Made by a program: the position numbers and the translations under genes. This document shows, piece by piece, positions 1-7,670 of a stretch of DNA of 9,313 bases. The DNA lies in NCBI GenBank assembly GCA_027011835.1, contig JALUZN010000216.1, forward strand, positions 1-9,313, given 5' to 3'. The notes beneath the pieces were generated by a model. It made no database searches. It was given only the letters and a program-made list of their open reading frames with translations, and was not told the origin of the DNA. The DNA comes from Draconibacterium sp. (GTDB lineage Bacteria > Bacteroidota > Bacteroidia > Bacteroidales > Prolixibacteraceae). Each line of letters begins with the position of its first letter. The first letter of the stretch is position 1.

Positions 1-109
1 AGCTCAAATTATTTTTGACCTGTTTCGATTTTTTTACACCCTAAAACAAATACTATTCAAAAATCTTCAACTTAAATATTATCGACTTTTTCAGGTTTGA
101 CTATTTAAA

Positions 110-679
110 TTATTTTTTTACTCGCTCGCTATACGACCTGTCTTTGGTATCAACCTTAATAATATCTCCTTCGTTAATAAACATAGGAACCATTATTTCG
201 GCTCCTGTTTCAACGGTTGCCGGTTTAAGCGCGGTTGAACTTGCTGTATTTCCTTTTTCTCCCTGAATGGTATCGGTTACTTGCAACTCAACTTTATCGG
301 GCATTTCGGCTGTTAAAGGAAGCTCTTCTTCGGCATGAAAATTAATTTCGATAATTTGCCCCTCTTTCATTAAATCGGCATTTTCTATCATCTCTTCAGG
401 AATAGAAATCTGCTCGTAAGTTGTTGTGTTCATTACATTTAACCCCATATCGTCTTTATAGAGAAACTGGTACGAACGACGCTCAACACGAACTTCATCA
501 ACTTTAACTCCCGAGTTAAAAGTATTTTCAATTATACGACCTGTTTTTACGTTTCTAAGTTTTGTGCGAACAAATGCTGGACCTTTACCCGGTTTTACAT
601 GAAGGAAACTTTTTATAGTATAAATCTCTCCTTTAAACATAAAACACATTCCATTTTTAAAATCTGATGTTGAAGCCAT
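110..679 (-). CDS. efp: Translation elongation factor P
   Basis: EF-P binds ribosomes stalled at consecutive prolines, between the P and E sites, and promotes peptide bond formation. The 189-residue product has the full family length. The N-terminal KOW-like domain holds the loop VKPGKGPAF at residues 28-36. Its tip lysine K32 lines up with the post-translationally modified K34 of E. coli EF-P. The two OB-like domains follow, and the protein ends in the conserved signature around GDIIKVDTKDRSYSERVKK. No gene for a lysine-modifying enzyme (epmA or epmB type) lies in the window, so whether K32 is modified cannot be told. The ATG lies behind an A-rich leader without a Shine-Dalgarno sequence. 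The gene is separated by 87 bp from the upstream DUF3108 gene and has its own promoter candidate, so it is probably transcribed alone or in part by read-through. The identification is certain. Confidence 0.98.
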   Translation of the reverse strand: MASTSDFKNGMCFMFKGEIYTIKSFLHVKPGKGPAFVRTKLRNVKTGRIIENTFNSGVKVDEVRVERRSYQFLYKDDMGLNVMNTTTYEQISIPEEMIENADLMKEGQIIEINFHAEEELPLTAEMPDKVELQVTDTIQGEKGNTASSTALKPATVETGAEIMVPMFINEGDIIKVDTKDRSYSERVKK

Positions 680-708
680 GAATTCTTTTTTTTCTTAATT
701 ATTTGCTG

Positions 709-737
709 CAAAAATAATTAAATCGAGTAAATATCAA
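709..737 (-). promoter_or_regulatory. Bacteroidota-type promoter of efp
   Basis: On the minus strand the -7 box TATTTTTG (709-716) is an exact match to the Bacteroidota consensus TAnnTTTG. A TTG element (735-737) lies 18 nt upstream, within the known 17-23 nt spacing. Transcription would begin around position 702-705, leaving a short A-rich leader of roughly 25 nt before the efp ATG. The box runs on into TTTGCAGC, a flank also seen at the tsaB promoter in variant form. The assignment rests on consensus and position only. Confidence 0.6.
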
Positions 738-766
738 GTTATTAAGGAATAATTTACTGAAATATA

Positions 767-1498
767 TTATTTAACCTGTTCTACACCATCAATTTTATAA
801 CTTTTTAAAACGGCTCGCAGTGCACCAATTTTCAGGTCGAATTCGAGCATTACCGGGATTTCGAGTTCTTTTGAAATGTAGAAGCGAAGTCCGTCGGAGC
901 TCATTAAAAGTTTTCCTTTATCTACCGAAGGGACAAGAACGTATGTATCGGTTTTTCCAAGGTCGGTATTAATTCTTTCGGTACCGAGGTATTTTATTGC
1001 AATGGTATCTATTTTATCGGCATGAAATGAGGTGAGGACTTTTATTTCGTTCTCTTTCATCTCGTCCATATTGTACACATTTACAAAATAGAAAAACGAA
1101 GAAATAATATCGACCATATTATCGGGCATTTTTCGCCATCCGGTTCTTTTGCTTTTCAGCGAATCAATATCGTGGTAAAAATAGGTTTCGTTGTACCACC
1201 TGTAATTGTTCTCTTTTATATCGCGAATGGCTTTTAGTGGCAGGTTGGTTTTTGCGTCGACAATGGTTGTGTATGTGTCGTTTACGCCATAAATCGCATT
1301 GGTTAATCCTGTTGTTCTTCCTTTAAAACAGTAACTAATTGCATCTTTCCCGTTGAAGGTTGTATCAATAATTATTATTTCTGCTTCGCCTCCTTTTATA
1401 AAACCATATTTCAGGCTAAAACGAATTTTTTTCTCTTTTGCCGAAACCGCTTGCAGAAGCAAAAAAACCGATAGAAAGATTAGTACTGTTTTTGTCAT
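767..1498 (-). CDS. Secreted DUF3108 family protein
   Basis: The product of 243 residues begins with a clear Sec signal peptide: Lys at position 3, a hydrophobic core at residues 5-17 and a likely signal peptidase I site after VSA (residue 20). No lipobox cysteine is present, so it should be a soluble periplasmic or exported protein. The mature part starts with the motif YGFIKGGEAE (31-40), typical of DUF3108, and continues as alternating beta strands in keeping with an all-beta fold. The molecular function of DUF3108 proteins is not established. Three sequons of the Bacteroidota O-glycosylation type are present: D45-T46-T47, D112-S113-L114 and D164-T165-I166. The start codon overlaps the tsaB stop by 4 bp (ATGA), which indicates translational coupling and one transcript with tsaB. 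Family assignment is by recognised motif and layout, not by a search. Confidence 0.85.
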   Translation of the reverse strand: MTKTVLIFLSVFLLLQAVSAKEKKIRFSLKYGFIKGGEAEIIIIDTTFNGKDAISYCFKGRTTGLTNAIYGVNDTYTTIVDAKTNLPLKAIRDIKENNYRWYNETYFYHDIDSLKSKRTGWRKMPDNMVDIISSFFYFVNVYNMDEMKENEIKVLTSFHADKIDTIAIKYLGTERINTDLGKTDTYVLVPSVDKGKLLMSSDGLRFYISKELEIPVMLEFDLKIGALRAVLKSYKIDGVEQVK

Positions 1499-2184
1499 TT
1501 TAATATTTTGTTTTTTGGAATGGTAGCCACAAAGTTTTTTAAGTAGAACGGTTCGAAATACGCAACGTCTTCGAACTCCTTTTTGTTGTACTTTTCTTCG
1601 GTAAGTTTTTGCATAAACTGTGCCGAAGTTTTTTGTGGCTCTCCAAAAACTGCATTTGGGTGGTTTATCTGCGTTTTACACTTTTCTGCTCCATTTCCAA
1701 AAAAGAGAATTTTATCTGATGCTAAATAATTTGCGTGAAATGCAGGGTCTATTATTTCGGCCGAAACCGGTTCTATCTCTTCTCCTTTGTGGTTGTAAAG
1801 AGCAGTATAAACTTCCATACGGCGGGCATCAATCATTGGGCAAAAGAGCATTTTTTCTGATGAATTTTCTGCTGCCGAAACGCCAAGTATTTCTAACGAA
1901 TTAACAGCAATAAGCGGAATATCGAGGCCATAACAAAGCCCTTTTGCAACCGAAACGCCAATCCGCAAACCGGTGTACGAGCCAGGACCTTTACTCACTG
2001 CCACTGCGTCGAGATGGTTAAGTTGAAAGTTGTTTTCAGTAAATAGATTTTCGATAAAGACGGTTAACAGTTCAGAATGATTCAGCCCCTCCTGCGACTC
2101 TTTTTTAAACAGAAGCTCGCCCTCTTTTGCAATGGTAACCGAGCACACTTCGGTTGATGTTTCGATATTTAAAATTGTAGCCAT
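1495..2184 (-). CDS. tsaB: tRNA N6-threonylcarbamoyladenosine biosynthesis protein TsaB
   Basis: TsaB is the inactive ASKHA-fold partner of TsaD. Together with TsaE they transfer threonylcarbamoyl from the TsaC/Sua5 product to A37 of ANN-decoding tRNAs in the cytosol. The 229-residue product shows ILNIETSTEVCSV at residues 4-16, the hallmark GPGSYTGLRIG at 66-76, PMIDARRMEVY at 116-126 and the C-terminal EPFYLKNFVA. The frame stays open upstream to 2295, but I choose the ATG at 2182-2184. The 37 extra codons would encode a Cys- and Lys-rich tail unlike any TsaB, would overlap the DUF6427 gene by 73 bp, and would lie across a good promoter. MATILNIETS is also the normal TsaB N-terminus. The gene ends in a 4-bp overlap with the DUF3108 gene. 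tsaD, tsaE and tsaC are not in the window. Confidence 0.95.
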   Translation of the reverse strand: MATILNIETSTEVCSVTIAKEGELLFKKESQEGLNHSELLTVFIENLFTENNFQLNHLDAVAVSKGPGSYTGLRIGVSVAKGLCYGLDIPLIAVNSLEILGVSAAENSSEKMLFCPMIDARRMEVYTALYNHKGEEIEPVSAEIIDPAFHANYLASDKILFFGNGAEKCKTQINHPNAVFGEPQKTSAQFMQKLTEEKYNKKEFEDVAYFEPFYLKNFVATIPKNKILK

Positions 2185-2213
2185 TTTGCAGGTTTTTAAT
2201 ATTTGTTTAGCAG

Positions 2214-2242
2214 CAAATTTAGTTAAATAAATTTTTCGGCAA
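2214..2242 (-). promoter_or_regulatory. Bacteroidota-type promoter of tsaB-DUF3108
   Basis: On the minus strand the -7 box TAAATTTG (2214-2221) matches TAnnTTTG exactly. A TTG (2240-2242) stands 18 nt upstream, the same spacing as at efp. The upstream element lies inside the last codons of the DUF6427 gene, and the -7 box lies just after its stop codon. The expected transcript start is near 2207-2210, about 25 nt before the ATG at 2184. This supports the short TsaB start and means tsaB need not depend on read-through from the purD unit. Confidence 0.55.
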
Positions 2243-3218
2243 TTTGCATAAAAATTACAACAGCAAGTAATACAATAAAAAGAAATTCGCTCCAAAATTT
2301 ACTTTTCATAAAAACAAAAAGATTTGACATTAAATAAGTTACAGGAACAGCAGTGATAATCAACATTTCGAGCGATGCTCCGGGAACCAGTACGAGAGTC
2401 AGAAGCGAAGAGACAAAAAGAATAAAAAAAATGGTAAAATATTTTCGCGTACTTACTTTTTTCGAGCCGTATTGCAGGGCTATTTTTATGCTGCCGGTTA
2501 ATGTAAGCAAAGTTAAAAATGAGAAAAAAATAACCATTGGCAGGGTAAGGTGAAAACGAATTATTGGTGTAGTAAAACTTTTTGCAATAGCCGAAACAAT
2601 CTCGCCTGTTTGGTCGGTAATAAATGCAAAACTAAACGTAAAAATTAGTGGTAAAAAAAATCCGATAAAGAGAATTGCATAATTTCGCCAATTGCTTTCG
2701 TGGCTTAAAATGGCAATACTGATAATAAATGCCGGAAGTAAAAAAATCAGATTCAGATAAAAAAGTGTTGCAATACCTAAAAAAATACCGGTATTTAAAA
2801 TGGAACTGTATGGTTTCGTTTCTTCAAAAATACCAAACAGATTAAACAGTGCAAAAAGCATAAATAAAGCAGCCGGAAACACCGGGAGTAATGTGTGAAG
2901 CGAGGTTAATCCGCTAACAATTATAACAAACAGTGTTGCAGGCAGTTTCGAGCGAATATAGATAAATGAGTAACGGTTGTTTATTACCTGAATAGCAGTT
3001 GCTATAAAAAGAATAAGAACCAGCGAAACAGCAACTCTTATAAAAGCGTGTTCGCTTGTAATGCGATTAATAAAACCAAACAGTACCGTGTTGCCGTCGC
3101 CCGAAAGAAATTGATACGAAAAAGGATGCAGCAAATTGTTCAACCAAAACAGCAACGCAATTACAGGGAAAATCAGAAGATTAACCGGCTTGTTCGATTT
3201 TAGCTGTTTTAATATCAT
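2223..3218 (-). CDS. Polytopic membrane protein, DUF6427-like
   Basis: This 331-residue protein is almost wholly hydrophobic, with about ten membrane helices (roughly residues 12-31, 59-79, 93-111, 113-131, 141-157, 158-173, 179-200, 226-242, 260-278, 283-303 and 308-326). It has no signal peptide other than its first helix. The N-terminal KSNKPVNLL, the RSKLPATLFV segment (89-98), the central LFNLFGIFEETKPYSSILNTG (124-144) and the WRNYAILFIGFFLPLIF stretch resemble a Bacteroidota-specific membrane family known to me as DUF6427. I rate this as likely, not proven. No enzymatic motif is evident and the function is unknown. The start ATG lies 3 bp after the purD stop, so it is co-transcribed and probably translationally coupled with purD and DUF2723. 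An alternative is a divergent GT-C-like or lipid-carrier-linked membrane protein, which would suit its neighbour DUF2723. Confidence 0.7.
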   Translation of the reverse strand: MILKQLKSNKPVNLLIFPVIALLFWLNNLLHPFSYQFLSGDGNTVLFGFINRITSEHAFIRVAVSLVLILFIATAIQVINNRYSFIYIRSKLPATLFVIIVSGLTSLHTLLPVFPAALFMLFALFNLFGIFEETKPYSSILNTGIFLGIATLFYLNLIFLLPAFIISIAILSHESNWRNYAILFIGFFLPLIFTFSFAFITDQTGEIVSAIAKSFTTPIIRFHLTLPMVIFFSFLTLLTLTGSIKIALQYGSKKVSTRKYFTIFFILFVSSLLTLVLVPGASLEMLIITAVPVTYLMSNLFVFMKSKFWSEFLFIVLLAVVIFMQIAEKFI

Positions 3219-3221
3219 TTT

Positions 3222-4490
3222 TTATAAGTCGAAACCTAAATCTTTACGGTAATATTTTTTATCGAATTGAATTTTTTCAGCATTTTTAAACGATGTTTCC
3301 AGAGCCTCTGCAATACTTTTCCCGTACGAACTAACCGAAATTACACGGCCTCCCGAAGTAACTACATTTTCGCCATCGGTTTTTGTTCCGGCATGAAAAA
3401 CAATGCTGTCGGTAACATTTTCCGTTCCCGAAATTACTTTTCCTTTTTCGTAACTTTCGGGATAACCACCCGAAACCAACATAACAGTCACAGCAGTACG
3501 ATTGTCGAATTCAACTGTTTTTTCGTTTAATGTTCCGTTTGCAGCGCCTTCAAGCAATTCAACAAAATCGGATTTTATGCGCAGCATAACAGCTTCAGTT
3601 TCGGGGTCGCCCATTCTAACGTTGTATTCAATTACAAACGGATTATTGTTAACGTTTATCAGTCCGAGGAAAATAAATCCTTTGTAATCGATATTCTCTT
3701 TTTGCAATCCTGCAATTGTAGGTTGAATAATCCGGGTTTCAACCTTTTCCATAAACTCGGCGTTGGCAAAAGGTACCGGAGTAATTGCTCCCATTCCACC
3801 TGTATTAAGTCCTGTATCGCCCTCTCCAATTCGTTTATAGTCTTTTGCTTCGGGTAAAATTTTATAACTGTTTCCATCGGTTAAAACAAAAACCGAAACT
3901 TCAACGCCACTCAAAAATTCTTCGATTACCACTTTGCTGCTGGCATCGCCAAACTGTCCGGCAAGCATTGTTTTTAACGACTTTTCGGTCTCCTCCAACG
4001 AATCGATAATTAATACGCCTTTCCCGGCTGCCAGTCCGTCGGCTTTTAAAACATAGGGTGCATTCATTGTTTTCAGAAATGCAATTCCCTCGTCGATATT
4101 TTGGTTGGTAACCGTTAAATATTTTGCAGTGGGAATATTATTTCGCACCATAAAATCTTTGGCAAAATCTTTACTTCCCTCTAATTGAGCTCCCTCTTTT
4201 TTGGGGCCAACCACACCCACCGATTTTAGCTCGGGGTCGGCGGCAAAGAAATCGCTCAATCCTTCAACCAATGGAACTTCGGGGCCAACCAGCATTAAAT
4301 CGATATTGTTTTCGAGTACAATAGTTTTTATTTTCTGAAAGTCGGAAACAGTGCAATTAATGTTTGTTCCAATGGTAGAAGTTCCGGCATTTCCGGGGGC
4401 AAAAAATAGTTTTTCAACTTTGTTGCTCTGTTTAATTTTCCAGCCAAGAGCGTGTTCTCTTCCTCCCGAGCCAATAATTAGAATGTTCAT
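3222..4490 (-). CDS. purD: Phosphoribosylamine-glycine ligase (GAR synthetase)
   Basis: PurD joins 5-phosphoribosylamine and glycine with ATP to give glycinamide ribonucleotide, the second step of de novo purine synthesis in the cytosol. The 422 residues match the family length. The N domain begins MNILIIGSGGREHAL (motif at 7-15) followed by APGNAGT (31-37). The ATP-grasp domain shows YVLKADGLAAGKGV (146-159), VVIEEFLSGVEVSV (187-200), the glycine-rich GDTGLNTGGMGA (224-235) and the metal-binding region EYNVRMGDPETEA (288-300). The C domain carries VMLVSGGYPESYEKGK (336-351). No key residue seems missing. It sits between two polytopic membrane proteins with gaps of 2 bp upstream and 3 bp downstream, and apart from other pur genes. 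Expression must follow the DUF2723 transcript. No PurR-like or purine riboswitch element is seen upstream. Confidence 0.98.
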   Translation of the reverse strand: MNILIIGSGGREHALGWKIKQSNKVEKLFFAPGNAGTSTIGTNINCTVSDFQKIKTIVLENNIDLMLVGPEVPLVEGLSDFFAADPELKSVGVVGPKKEGAQLEGSKDFAKDFMVRNNIPTAKYLTVTNQNIDEGIAFLKTMNAPYVLKADGLAAGKGVLIIDSLEETEKSLKTMLAGQFGDASSKVVIEEFLSGVEVSVFVLTDGNSYKILPEAKDYKRIGEGDTGLNTGGMGAITPVPFANAEFMEKVETRIIQPTIAGLQKENIDYKGFIFLGLINVNNNPFVIEYNVRMGDPETEAVMLRIKSDFVELLEGAANGTLNEKTVEFDNRTAVTVMLVSGGYPESYEKGKVISGTENVTDSIVFHAGTKTDGENVVTSGGRVISVSSYGKSIAEALETSFKNAEKIQFDKKYYRKDLGFDL

Positions 4491-4492
4491 TT

Positions 4493-7400
4493 TTAATTCG
4501 TTTTAAGTTTTGCAACCTGTGCGTTAAACATTGCCATAATTTTATCGGCCATTTTACTGCTTCCTCTGTTTCGGGCAATTCGTTCGGCACGTTGCATATA
4601 AAAAAGGTTACGTTGAATTTCTCCGTAAACGCCTTTGGTATGTGTAAATTCTTCTCCCAAAGAGAAATAGTAACTCAATTCGTCGTTGTATATTTCTGTA
4701 ATTTTGTCTAATACTTTTTTGCCTTTTTCGGTTGCGCCGGCTTTAAAATAGCTATCGGCAAGTTGAATAGCAAAGAAATCGGGAGAGATTAAATCCATAG
4801 GAACCAATTCGAAACAGTGGTCGATTACCTCAACGGCTTTCTCTTTTTTATTTTCAGCAATTAATCCGTTTGCCAGCCGGTTAAAACTGTTCCGAATGTT
4901 TGTCATCATCCGTCTGTTATTTTCATCGATATAAACATCCGGATTGTTCATTCCTCCCCATTTAAATTTATTCATCAGGTTGTTATACATCAGGTCGGTA
5001 GCTGTTTGTCCAAAACGCAACTGTTGTGGGTCGCTTTTTGTTTTTATAGGAACAAACCGGTATGCAAAACCTTCGTTTTGGAAATAGTCTTCCAAATTCA
5101 GATACTTATCTCTTCCAACAGTAATTGCCCAGTAAACAGGACGTTCCCAGTTGTTTGTTGCCAACAAATCGAGAATCATTAATTCATCCTTCGAAAGCAT
5201 ACTTTTGTTCGATAAATCGATTGTTATTGTGTCAACAATTTTATCGTAATCTTCGGGGCGAACCACTTTATTACGAATAACAGCCTCTTTATCGACTTTA
5301 AATTTTATAATTTTTTTAGGAAGATAAGCCGCATTGTTTGCCTGCTTAAGTTTAGTTGCCGGATTGTCGCTGGCAATAAATTTTATTGCATCTTTAAGAG
5401 TAATCCATTTACGTTTAATTCTTGGGTCGTTAATAATATAAACCGCATCGCGGGTTCCGTTCCGGTACTTGTCGAGTGTTAGCGAAAATGGAACCGGTGC
5501 CGAATCGTAAGCACGAGTTTTCATTTGGGTAATGTACCAGTCGGTTTGCAGATAGCTTAAATTGCAGACCCGTGTGTCGGTGCGTACTCCTTCAACCTCC
5601 TGATTGTACCAAAGCGGGAAGGTATCGTTGTCGCCGTTTGTAAAGATTATTGCATTTGGTTTACACGTTTTCAGGTAATCGGCGCCAAAGTCGCGTGCCG
5701 TATATCGTCCCGAGCGATCGTGGTCATCCCAGTTTTCGGCAGCTAAAATACCCGGAACAAGTGCCAACGAAATAAGGCCTGCAATTCCTGCCGAAACTGT
5801 TTCGGGTAAAAAACGTTTTAACCCCTCAACAATTGCCAGAACTCCCAGCCCAATCCAAATTGCAAATGCATAAAACGAGCCGGCATAAGCATAATCTCTT
5901 TCGCGTGGCTGGTGGGGGTACTGGTTCAGGTAAATAACAATGGCCAAGCCGGTCATAAAAAACATTAGAAAAACAATCCAAAGTCCTTTTTTCCCTTTGT
6001 TTCCTTTTTTGTATTGATAGAAAATTCCAAGTAATCCTAAAATAAATGGAAAGAAATAATATGTGTTACGCGTTTTGTTATTGGCAAGTTTTACTGGTAA
6101 GTTTTCCTGGCTTCCCAGCCGCGCCTCGTCTATAAAATTAATTCCGCTCAGCCAGTTTCCGAATAAAACACTTCCGTGCCCCTGAATATCGTTTTGGCGC
6201 CCGACAAAGTTCCACATAAAATAGCGCCAATACATATGAATAACCTGATAGCGGAAAAAGAATCGTAAGTTTTCGGTAAAAGTTGGTTTTACAATGGTCT
6301 CAATTTCGCCCCTTTCGTTTTTATGGTTGATACGTGTTCCTTTAATTTCGGCCCACTCTTTATAGTCGTTAGCGTGTGTTGGATTCATTGAACTCCACAT
6401 TCGGGGGAAAATAGTTGTAAACTTTTTATCGTAGTTGGGGCTGAAACGTTTATGGGTAACAACGTACTTTCCATCGATTTGAGAATAGATATTTTTACCT
6501 GTTATATAACGTTTCGTTGTGCTAAGTGGCGAATTGAAATATTGTCCATAAAAGAGTGGGCGTTCTCCATATTGTTCCCGGTTTAAATAACTTAACAGTG
6601 CAAACGCATTGTTTGGGCTGTTTTGGTCCATTGGTGGTTTGGCTGACGAACGAATAATAATAAGAGCAAACGAAGAGTACCCAATCAGAATCATTGCTAC
6701 ACTGAGAAGAATGGTGTTCCAAACTACTTTTTGTTTTTTGGCAGTCCACCAAATACCGTAAATAATGGCGGCAATTAAAGCAATAACATAAAACATTAGT
6801 CCCGAGTCGAATGGCAGTCCGAAAGAATTAACAAACAGCAGTTCGAACCACGATCCAACGGTTACCACACCGGGAATTATGCCGTACATAACAATGCCAA
6901 GAATGGCGACAGAAGCAAACAACGCAATACCAATTCCTTTTTTTGTAACCTCGTATTTTTTGAAATAATATACGAAAACAATTGCCGGAATTGCCAGCAA
7001 ATTTAACAAGTGTACACCTATTGAAAGGCCAATAATGTATGCAATAAAAATAAGCCAACGGTTTGCATTTGGTTCGTCGGCAACATTCTCCCATTTAAAA
7101 ATAGCCCACAAAACAATGGCGGTCATCATCGATGAGGTAGCGTAAACTTCGCCTTCAACAGCCGAAAACCAAAAGGTGTCGGAAAACGTGTAAGCCAATG
7201 CACCAACCAGCCCGCTTGCCATAATGGCAATGGTTTGTCCCAACGAAATTTCGTTTTTTGTGGCTACCAGTTTTTTTGCGAGATGAGTGATTGTCCAAAA
7301 CAGAAACATAATGGTAAATCCACTTGCCAGTGCCGACCACGAATTAATTAATTTGGCTGCACTTTCAGGATTGCCAAAAAGAGTAAACATCCTCCCTATT

Positions 7401-7576
7401 ATCATAAAAATCGGTGCACCGGGTGGGTGTCCCACTTCCATTTTAAACGAGGTGGTTATAAACTCGCCACAATCCCAAAAACTTGCTGTGGGTTCTATGG
7501 TTAAAAGATAAACTACGGCTGCAATAAGAAAACTTACCCAGCCAAAAATGTTATTGTACTGATTATATCGTTTCAT
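4493..7576 (-). CDS. DUF2723 membrane protein, TMEM260-type GT-C glycosyltransferase candidate
   Basis: This is a large membrane protein of 1027 residues. The N-terminal half has about eight helices. The first extracytoplasmic loop holds SFWDCGEF (D35, E38) and VGHPPGAP (48-55), the hallmark of DUF2723. Acidic residues in this loop are the usual GT-C catalytic position. A loop of about 200 residues (309-505) follows, then about four more helices with the conserved QPRERDYAY (556-564). From about residue 613 a soluble, presumably periplasmic region contains TNGDNDTFPLWYNQEVEG (646-663), a Bacteroidota hallmark. Residues 895-1000 form helical pairs like TPR repeats. The animal homologue TMEM260 is an O-mannosyltransferase, so transfer of a lipid-linked sugar to exported proteins is the best guess, but substrate and donor are not shown. 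The ATG follows an A/T-rich leader. The gene leads the unit with purD and the DUF6427-like gene. Confidence 0.9.
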   Translation of the reverse strand: MKRYNQYNNIFGWVSFLIAAVVYLLTIEPTASFWDCGEFITTSFKMEVGHPPGAPIFMIIGRMFTLFGNPESAAKLINSWSALASGFTIMFLFWTITHLAKKLVATKNEISLGQTIAIMASGLVGALAYTFSDTFWFSAVEGEVYATSSMMTAIVLWAIFKWENVADEPNANRWLIFIAYIIGLSIGVHLLNLLAIPAIVFVYYFKKYEVTKKGIGIALFASVAILGIVMYGIIPGVVTVGSWFELLFVNSFGLPFDSGLMFYVIALIAAIIYGIWWTAKKQKVVWNTILLSVAMILIGYSSFALIIIRSSAKPPMDQNSPNNAFALLSYLNREQYGERPLFYGQYFNSPLSTTKRYITGKNIYSQIDGKYVVTHKRFSPNYDKKFTTIFPRMWSSMNPTHANDYKEWAEIKGTRINHKNERGEIETIVKPTFTENLRFFFRYQVIHMYWRYFMWNFVGRQNDIQGHGSVLFGNWLSGINFIDEARLGSQENLPVKLANNKTRNTYYFFPFILGLLGIFYQYKKGNKGKKGLWIVFLMFFMTGLAIVIYLNQYPHQPRERDYAYAGSFYAFAIWIGLGVLAIVEGLKRFLPETVSAGIAGLISLALVPGILAAENWDDHDRSGRYTARDFGADYLKTCKPNAIIFTNGDNDTFPLWYNQEVEGVRTDTRVCNLSYLQTDWYITQMKTRAYDSAPVPFSLTLDKYRNGTRDAVYIINDPRIKRKWITLKDAIKFIASDNPATKLKQANNAAYLPKKIIKFKVDKEAVIRNKVVRPEDYDKIVDTITIDLSNKSMLSKDELMILDLLATNNWERPVYWAITVGRDKYLNLEDYFQNEGFAYRFVPIKTKSDPQQLRFGQTATDLMYNNLMNKFKWGGMNNPDVYIDENNRRMMTNIRNSFNRLANGLIAENKKEKAVEVIDHCFELVPMDLISPDFFAIQLADSYFKAGATEKGKKVLDKITEIYNDELSYYFSLGEEFTHTKGVYGEIQRNLFYMQRAERIARNRGSSKMADKIMAMFNAQVAKLKTN

Positions 7577-7592
7577 TTTAAAATGATTTCTG

Positions 7593-7629
7593 CAAAATAG
7601 ATTTGAATATTTTAATAGCTGCGAAGATA
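7593..7629 (-). promoter_or_regulatory. Weak promoter candidates upstream of DUF2723
   Basis: The 94-bp gap between pgeF and DUF2723 holds two imperfect Bacteroidota -7 boxes on the minus strand. TATCTTCG (7622-7629) has one mismatch to TAnnTTTG and runs into CGCAGC. TATTTTG (7593-7599) has one base less between TA and TTTG and runs into GCAG. Neither has a well-spaced TTG upstream. One of them probably starts the DUF2723-purD-DUF6427 transcript, because the gap is much wider than any gap inside the units, but I cannot say which. No clear terminator hairpin lies in the gap. Confidence 0.3.
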
Positions 7630-7670
7630 ATTGTTTTGCTTCAAATAGAAACAGATGAAGGATTATTTAA

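Noticed and set aside
2..100. Plus-strand open frame of 32 codons from the left edge with a TGA at 98-100, convergent with efp
   Set aside because: It could be the tail of a gene outside the window, but the residues are only Phe, Leu, Lys and Tyr-rich filler as expected from AT-rich DNA. No domain end is recognisable, so no gene is claimed.
726..758. Inverted repeat AGTAAAT ... ATTTACT with a 19-nt loop between DUF3108 and efp
   Set aside because: Seven A/T-rich pairs and a long loop make a weak hairpin, with no T-tract where a minus-strand terminator would need it. It also overlaps the efp promoter region.
1620..1904. Plus-strand frame of 94 codons opposite tsaB
   Set aside because: It is antisense to conserved TsaB codons, has no recognisable protein features and no promoter, and is most simply a shadow.
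6828..7094. Cys- and Trp-rich frame of 88 codons within DUF2723 on the same strand
   Set aside because: It is an out-of-frame reading of a conserved membrane region. The Cys and Trp richness comes from reading Leu/Ile/Ala codons in the wrong frame.
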